Below are positions 17,887-22,569 of a stretch of 22,569 bases of DNA, piece after piece (the stretch's first letter is position 1; every line of letters starts with the position of its first letter). The position numbers and the translations under genes are program-made. The notes below the pieces were generated by a model. The model saw only the letters and a list, made by a program, of their open reading frames with translations. It ran no database searches and had not been told where the DNA came from. The stretch covers positions 135,085-157,653 of the forward strand of contig NAOQ01000054.1 of the NCBI GenBank assembly GCA_002751075.1. The letters run 5' to 3'. The DNA comes from Ichthyophonus hoferi. Its lineage: Eukaryota; Opisthokonta; Ichthyosporea; Ichthyophonida; Ichthyophonidae.

Positions 17887-19791
17887 ATATTATGTGAACA
17901 CTGATGCTTTGTAATTCCTACGTAAGCGGAAAATCACGTATGAATGCATGGATGAATACAAGCTACAGCAAACATGCATGCAAAACAATGTAACGCATTA
18001 AGAAGCCCCTCGTATACCTACATCCTCAACATACCTTGATCAAGGTCGAATCACTGTAAAACAAACTTACGTACAATGGTGTCAAAACTCAGACTATAAT
18101 TCAGTATAAGTAGATGATTCTATGTTTCTATGTTTCTATGTTACAATAAACTATAATTACACTAAAAATATTTATTAACTTTCAATGATAAAGTAGTACA
18201 CAATAATATATGTATTATTTTAATATTCATAACCTACATAAAGTACAAGAGAAGAATGGTATTTGCAACACTAACCTAGAGATCATTTGCTATTCTTGTC
18301 CAATGAATATTTCAATTTTTCAAGATTCATTTTTTTGTTAAAAAAAAGCATTAAAAATATCATATAAAGTTTTATGTTATGTTATGTAATCATAAAATAA
18401 TACGGTGTGCGTATAATTACAACGGATGTATGTATATTATGTGTACAATGTATATATACAGGCACGTATATATTCATTATAAATAAATGAAATAAAGATA
18501 TACAAATACTAAATAACCATTTTCAACGAGCTATAGCTAGATCTTTGAAAATCAGGATAATTTACAATTCACACAGATCACAATTTAACATGCATTTATA
18601 ATAGTCGAACATTCTCATGAGAAATATTCATCAAATCATTCCTAATGCACAATTCCGATTATTTATTTATTCAACCTATTATAATATAGTCTAGTACAAA
18701 GAGACATCACGTTTTATCATAAAATATAATATAATATAGTATAGTATATTATAATATAATGTAGTACACTATCTATAAGAAAATATAAGAAAATAAGGCA
18801 TTGGCTAGATTCTTACCATTTGTTTATACCGGTACTATATTATTATATGAATATATTTTTAAATTTAATATTTATTCAATTTCAATTCAATAATCAACTT
18901 TTACAATAATGTATGATTTTCTAAGTATTTATGAATACAGGACATAGTATTTTCAACACATTTTTAAGAAGATAACATCTGATTGTGGGGAAAATAAATA
19001 AGCGGGTTGATTGATCATATCAGCCAAAGATAACACATCATGTGTAATTAATCTATTATATATATAGATTTATGATAACATATGAAATTGTTTTTTTTTA
19101 CCCAAATTATCGGATCTACCACTGCTGGCATTGGTAAGTGAAGTGAGCCTTTCTAATAAAGTGAGCGTTGTGTTTTAAAGGAACAGGTGCAGAAAATCCT
19201 ACTAAAATTACTCAACAGTTCTTGCTGCTGATTGCTTTACATGGTGCACGTAGATATGGCAGCTAATACCAAGCATATGTATTAACTCAGTAAATTCCAT
19301 AAGATTATCTTATTACATCCCTATTTGTTTATATTTCTAACATTTCGTCTCAAAGAATAACCTCCTACATATAAGATAAAAAATAACTGCAATCCAAAAA
19401 CTAATATATTGATCAATCACCCAAAAGTGGAAATACAATTGCAGCAATATTGCTTTTTTTATGCCTAATAAACGTAGATAATATTATTAATAATATTATT
19501 ATTTATTTCAATGATATTTTTGCATATATTTTTTAAATAATTTATTATCATACTTCTTATTGATAATAGCATGTACTGCAGTGTTGTTTTTTACCTCTTG
19601 CCCACCCTCCCCTAAAATTCTAGATATAAAAGAAACCCAATACAGACACTCTAATATCACTATTTCAGATTGCCGATTACATTTTTGAAATTCCAAAAAT
19701 TGTCGCTTTTTTGCACCTTGACATTTGATTTTTACTTAAAAATTATAATTTAGTTTTTTTAAAAAAAATCTATATATTTTCCTTATTTCAG
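17887..19791. other. Intergenic region between ETFDH and ETFA
   Basis: This AT-rich region should hold the promoters of both divergent genes, but I see no unambiguous TATA or CCAAT pair. A possible 19-base non-coding ETFDH exon lies at 18035-18053 on the minus strand. A triple TCTATGTT repeat is at 18117-18142. A solo copy of the inner foldback motif lies near 19112. Open frames here are short and featureless. Confidence 0.4.
19782..19791 (+). promoter_or_regulatory. ETFA: 3' splice site in the ETFA leader
   Basis: CTTATTTCAG lies 19 bases before the ETFA start codon, after a T-rich tract. It is a good acceptor, implying that the 5' UTR is split by an intron or receives a spliced leader. The matching donor was not found. 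Confidence 0.45.
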
Positions 19792-19810
19792 AATCTCTAT
19801 TACTGCTAAA

Positions 19811-20656
19811 ATGGCGTTATTAGCTCGCCTTTTCCCTGCTGTTAGCAGCATTAAACTAGCGCCCATTGTAAGTAAAATAAATGATGTCAATGTGTTTGAT
19901 CTATTTGGTTATAGCTGCTAAGAGGAACGAGTAAGAGTAGGGGCAGTTATAATAATAATATTAGTAATAGTAGCAGTAACAGTAATAGTAGTATTAATAG
20001 TAATAGTAATAGTAATAATAATAGTAATGGTAATAATAATAATAGTAGCAATAGGCTTTAAGCTAGTGTTGTTCTAAGAAGCTAACTGAAAAAAAATGAT
20101 AGAACAGCATTGCAGGGCTTATATATTACCTGCAAGACATAAACAGGTGTTTGCTTATGTGTATGTCATGCTAGTGTATAATGTATAAGTATAGTGTATA
20201 GTTTATAGTTTATAGTATATAGCGTATCCTATATTATATTGTATCATATTACAATATCATTTCAACAATATCATAGCATATCACAGCCTCCCATATCATA
20301 TTATACCGTATTATCCAATATTATTCATATCACTCTTTAGCCCAACTCAGACTCCCTACCCTGCCTCTTGTTTCAACTAATATAATAAATTTTTATATTA
20401 TAATAAGCTTTTATATTCAAGGATTTGTTTATACTACACACACATGTACTATATACTATACACTGTATACTATACACTATATTGTGATATGAGATGATAT
20501 GTGAGAGAAAGGGAAAGATTGCACCAGACCAAAACTAATTGGTTTGGAGTAGTAGAGGGTGGCAGGAGGCATATGTAGCTGCATTGCATGCATAAGGATG
20601 TGTACTTTTATCTGTATATGAATGCATATGTTTATGTATATTTATATTGTCTGTAG

Positions 20657-20688
<32 letters not shown>

Positions 20689-21813
20689 ATGTATGTGTGT
20701 TTGAAATAGGATCAATGTGTCATTAATTATGTTTAATTTCATAAAAGGTTGCAAATATGCATTATTTTGTATGTTACATATACCTTAGTATATATATATA
20801 TATATGAGTTTTGCTAAATATTTATATCTGTGCATATTAGCGTAATATTTATATTAAATGCTGGTCGCTATATGTACTATATATTATTATTTTCCAGCAT
20901 ACAGAACTTTCTAACTGCAATATGATTATATATATATATATGGTGGTATATATTATTATTATTACTATTATTATTAAAACTATATTGTTATAGTTACCAT
21001 TTAAAAGCTCATTTTATTGACTTCAAGTCTGAGGCATGCATGCATAAATTTGTAATTACATAGACCAATATAATACGATACAATATAATCTATATCATAA
21101 TATTTGATAGTATAAATATAGCCCAATATAATATAATATGTTATACTTGACTATATGATATATTGTAACTTATTCTGTTGTATGCCCTTACTCGCTCACG
21201 ACTTGGATCTGTTTCTACAACGCATTACACATAGGATATGATGAGGATGGTGGTGAGGCTATATAGTACAGTAGGATGTGTACAGACCCTTGTATAGTTA
21301 TTATTTTGAACTGTCTTATACATAATTTCCAATATTTTATTGTAACTCGTTTTATTACATAATAGTACTAACCGTATCTGCATCTACACACACATTACAC
21401 ATATACATAGGGTGTGATGGGGGTGAGGCTATACAGTGCGGCAGGAGGCGTGCAGACTCTTGTCGTAGCTGATCATGACAATACCACCATTGGAAAGGCT
21501 ACACTTAATGCTATCAGTGCTGCTAAGCAACTAGGAGGGGGTGTTAGTATTATGGTGGCTGGAAGTGAGTGTGCTAAGGTATGATTTAGTATGATATACT
21601 ATGATCCATGGGGTGCTGTTGGTCAGGATTATAGTTATAAAGGTTCTAGCACATATCTCACATCATATCATTTTATATTTTAAATGTATTTACCATATAT
21701 ATCATACCTTTATTATATATAGACTGACACCCCTGCTGTTATAGGTTGCGGATCAGGCCTCCAAGTTAGATGGTGTAAGCCGTGTATTGGTAGCTGATGA
21801 TGCAGTATTAAAG
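19811..21813 (+). CDS. ETFA: Electron transfer flavoprotein alpha subunit, 5' part (3 exons)
   Basis: ETF alpha pairs with ETF beta in the mitochondrial matrix, binds FAD, and carries electrons from acyl-CoA and related dehydrogenases to ETF-QO. Exons: 19811-19867 (MALLARLFPAVSSIKLAPI), 21411-21578, and 21745-21813. All junctions are phase 0 with GT/AG sites, giving 98 codons so far. The presequence is rich in Ala, Leu, Arg and Lys. The mature N-terminal domain follows as QTLVVADHDNTTIGKATLNA, then LGGGVSIMVAGSECAKVADQ and VSRVLVADDAVLK, matching human LVIAEH..LAPITLNTITAA..LGGEVSCLVAG..C.KVA and VLVAQHDVYKG. The FAD-binding C-terminal domain lies beyond the right edge. The start ATG (AAAATGGCG) is the only one in frame after the leader acceptor. 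Confidence 0.93.
19948..20053 (+). repeat. AGT/AAT trinucleotide tract in ETFA intron 1
   Basis: About 105 bases of interrupted (AAT)n and (AGT)n with GCA variants lie near the start of the first ETFA intron. Confidence 0.85.
20657..20702 (+). repeat. (AT)n(GT)n microsatellite
   Basis: A compound dinucleotide run in ETFA intron 1. Other short TA runs lie at about 20790-20806 and 20924-20942. Confidence 0.85.
21207..21296 (+). repeat. Decayed copy of the ETFA exon 2 acceptor edge
   Basis: This resembles 21379-21470, including the intron end (ATCTG..TCTACA..C.CATTACACATA) and the first 55 exon bases (GTGAGGCTATA.AGT). It keeps an acceptor (CACATAG) and reads DMMRMVVRLYSTVGCVQTLV before a stop, compared with GVMGVRLYSAAGGVQTLVVA in the real exon. 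It carries a 6-base insertion, and two CpG sites of the real exon are TG or CA here. Inclusion would truncate the protein. Confidence 0.8.
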
Positions 21814-22569
21814 GTAGGTAATTATTATTATATGTCTAATTGATTATATTGACTGGCATGATATTATACTATATCATAATAATCATACTATATTATACTG
21901 TATTACACTATATCTATACGTATATGTTTATGCCTTGACACCAATATGTACAGAAAGAGTAAGAGTATACTATACTATACTATATATATAATACCCGATA
22001 ATAATACATGGTTAGGGTTTATCTAATCGATAAATACATTAATATTTTAATTTTGGCATTGAATCAATGAAGTACTACCGATAATATTAATAATTGGACC
22101 ATGGAATATTATTGGCTCAATACTAATGCTGTTATGATAAACCTATCTGATCATTCTAATAAAATCTAACAAGCATACGATTCAGTTTATTTAATATAAT
22201 GTGGTATGATATATATTATATTATTAGATGATAGTAATAAGATGTCTTTTTGTGCCGGTTTATACTTTTAACTATTAATTAATAGGTTTGATAGTAACCT
22301 ATATGGTAGTTATTACTATACTAGTTTGGTGTTACCCTCTCTCTCTTTCTCCCTATCTCCCTTTTCCTGTTTCTCTCCTCCCCCACACCCTCTCCCTCTT
22401 CCTCTCCCTCTTCCTACATAGTAGTTATTACAAAGCTTATATCCTTTATGTTAGCTTTCTCTAGTATAATGGCATGTTTATGGTTATTTCAAATGGGTGA
22501 TGTATATTTTAATTGTGATTGGCTGCTCCACCATCTTTCTTTTAATGATCCAATCCTCGGAGATCCTGA
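21814..22569. other. ETFA: ETFA intron 3, to the window edge
   Basis: After the GTAGGT donor at 21814 I find no sequence matching the next ETFA segment (expected near GLLPEELTPLI in human). A long CT-rich tract at 22335-22420 ending CTACATAG looks like a 3' splice region, but what follows has no ETFA-like frame. Confidence 0.5.

Noticed and set aside
20545-20580. GGTGGCAGGAGGCATATGTAG, similar to the start of ETFA exon 2.
   Set aside because: The match is short, with no shared intron flank and no acceptor, so chance cannot be excluded.
22421-22569. Possible ETFA exon after the pyrimidine tract and CTACATAG.
   Set aside because: No frame matches the next conserved ETF alpha segment, and two of the frames stop early.

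Overview
The window is AT-rich eukaryotic nuclear DNA. Its genes are split into short coding exons (42 to 516 bp) by small introns full of tetranucleotide and trinucleotide microsatellites. Canonical GT/AG splice sites, a mitochondrial presequence and calcium-binding EGF modules on single exons point to an animal or close relative. A sponge-like early metazoan is my guess from base composition, gene density and intron size, and is an inference only.

Positions 1-3130 hold no gene I can support. This stretch has a dispersed repeat in two copies, a pyrimidine tract, a patch of hairpins and a diverged duplication. Positions 3140-7600 on the plus strand hold remnants of an extracellular multidomain gene: a follistatin-like piece, two decayed EGF exons and one well-preserved EGF module. 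A large foldback element and a second inverted repeat interrupt it. A short exon series of unknown family follows, ending in a stop and an AATAAA signal. Positions 7600-9700 are non-coding and include a three-copy tandem repeat of about 140 bp.

The core of the window is a divergent pair of mitochondrial genes. On the minus strand, 17105 to 9720, lies a complete 15-exon gene for electron transfer flavoprotein-ubiquinone oxidoreductase (ETFDH, ETF-QO), 607 codons, with its FAD site, quinone-side motif and four [4Fe-4S] cysteines. On the plus strand from 19811 lies the 5' part (3 exons, 98 codons) of the ETF alpha subunit gene (ETFA), which runs off the right edge. ETF alpha is part of the protein that hands electrons to ETF-QO, so consecutive steps of the pathway from acyl-CoA dehydrogenases to ubiquinone sit head to head about 2.7 kb apart.

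The most unusual feature is that exon edges of both genes recur as partial copies in the neighbouring intron or upstream DNA. I found six cases: the 5' edges of ETFDH exons 1 and 5, the 3' edges of ETFDH exons 2, 12 and 13, and the 5' edge of ETFA exon 2. Most copies have lost the splice site or reading frame. One, a 42-bp copy of the end of ETFDH exon 2, keeps both splice sites, phase 0 and an open frame, and 6 of its 8 changed codons are silent.
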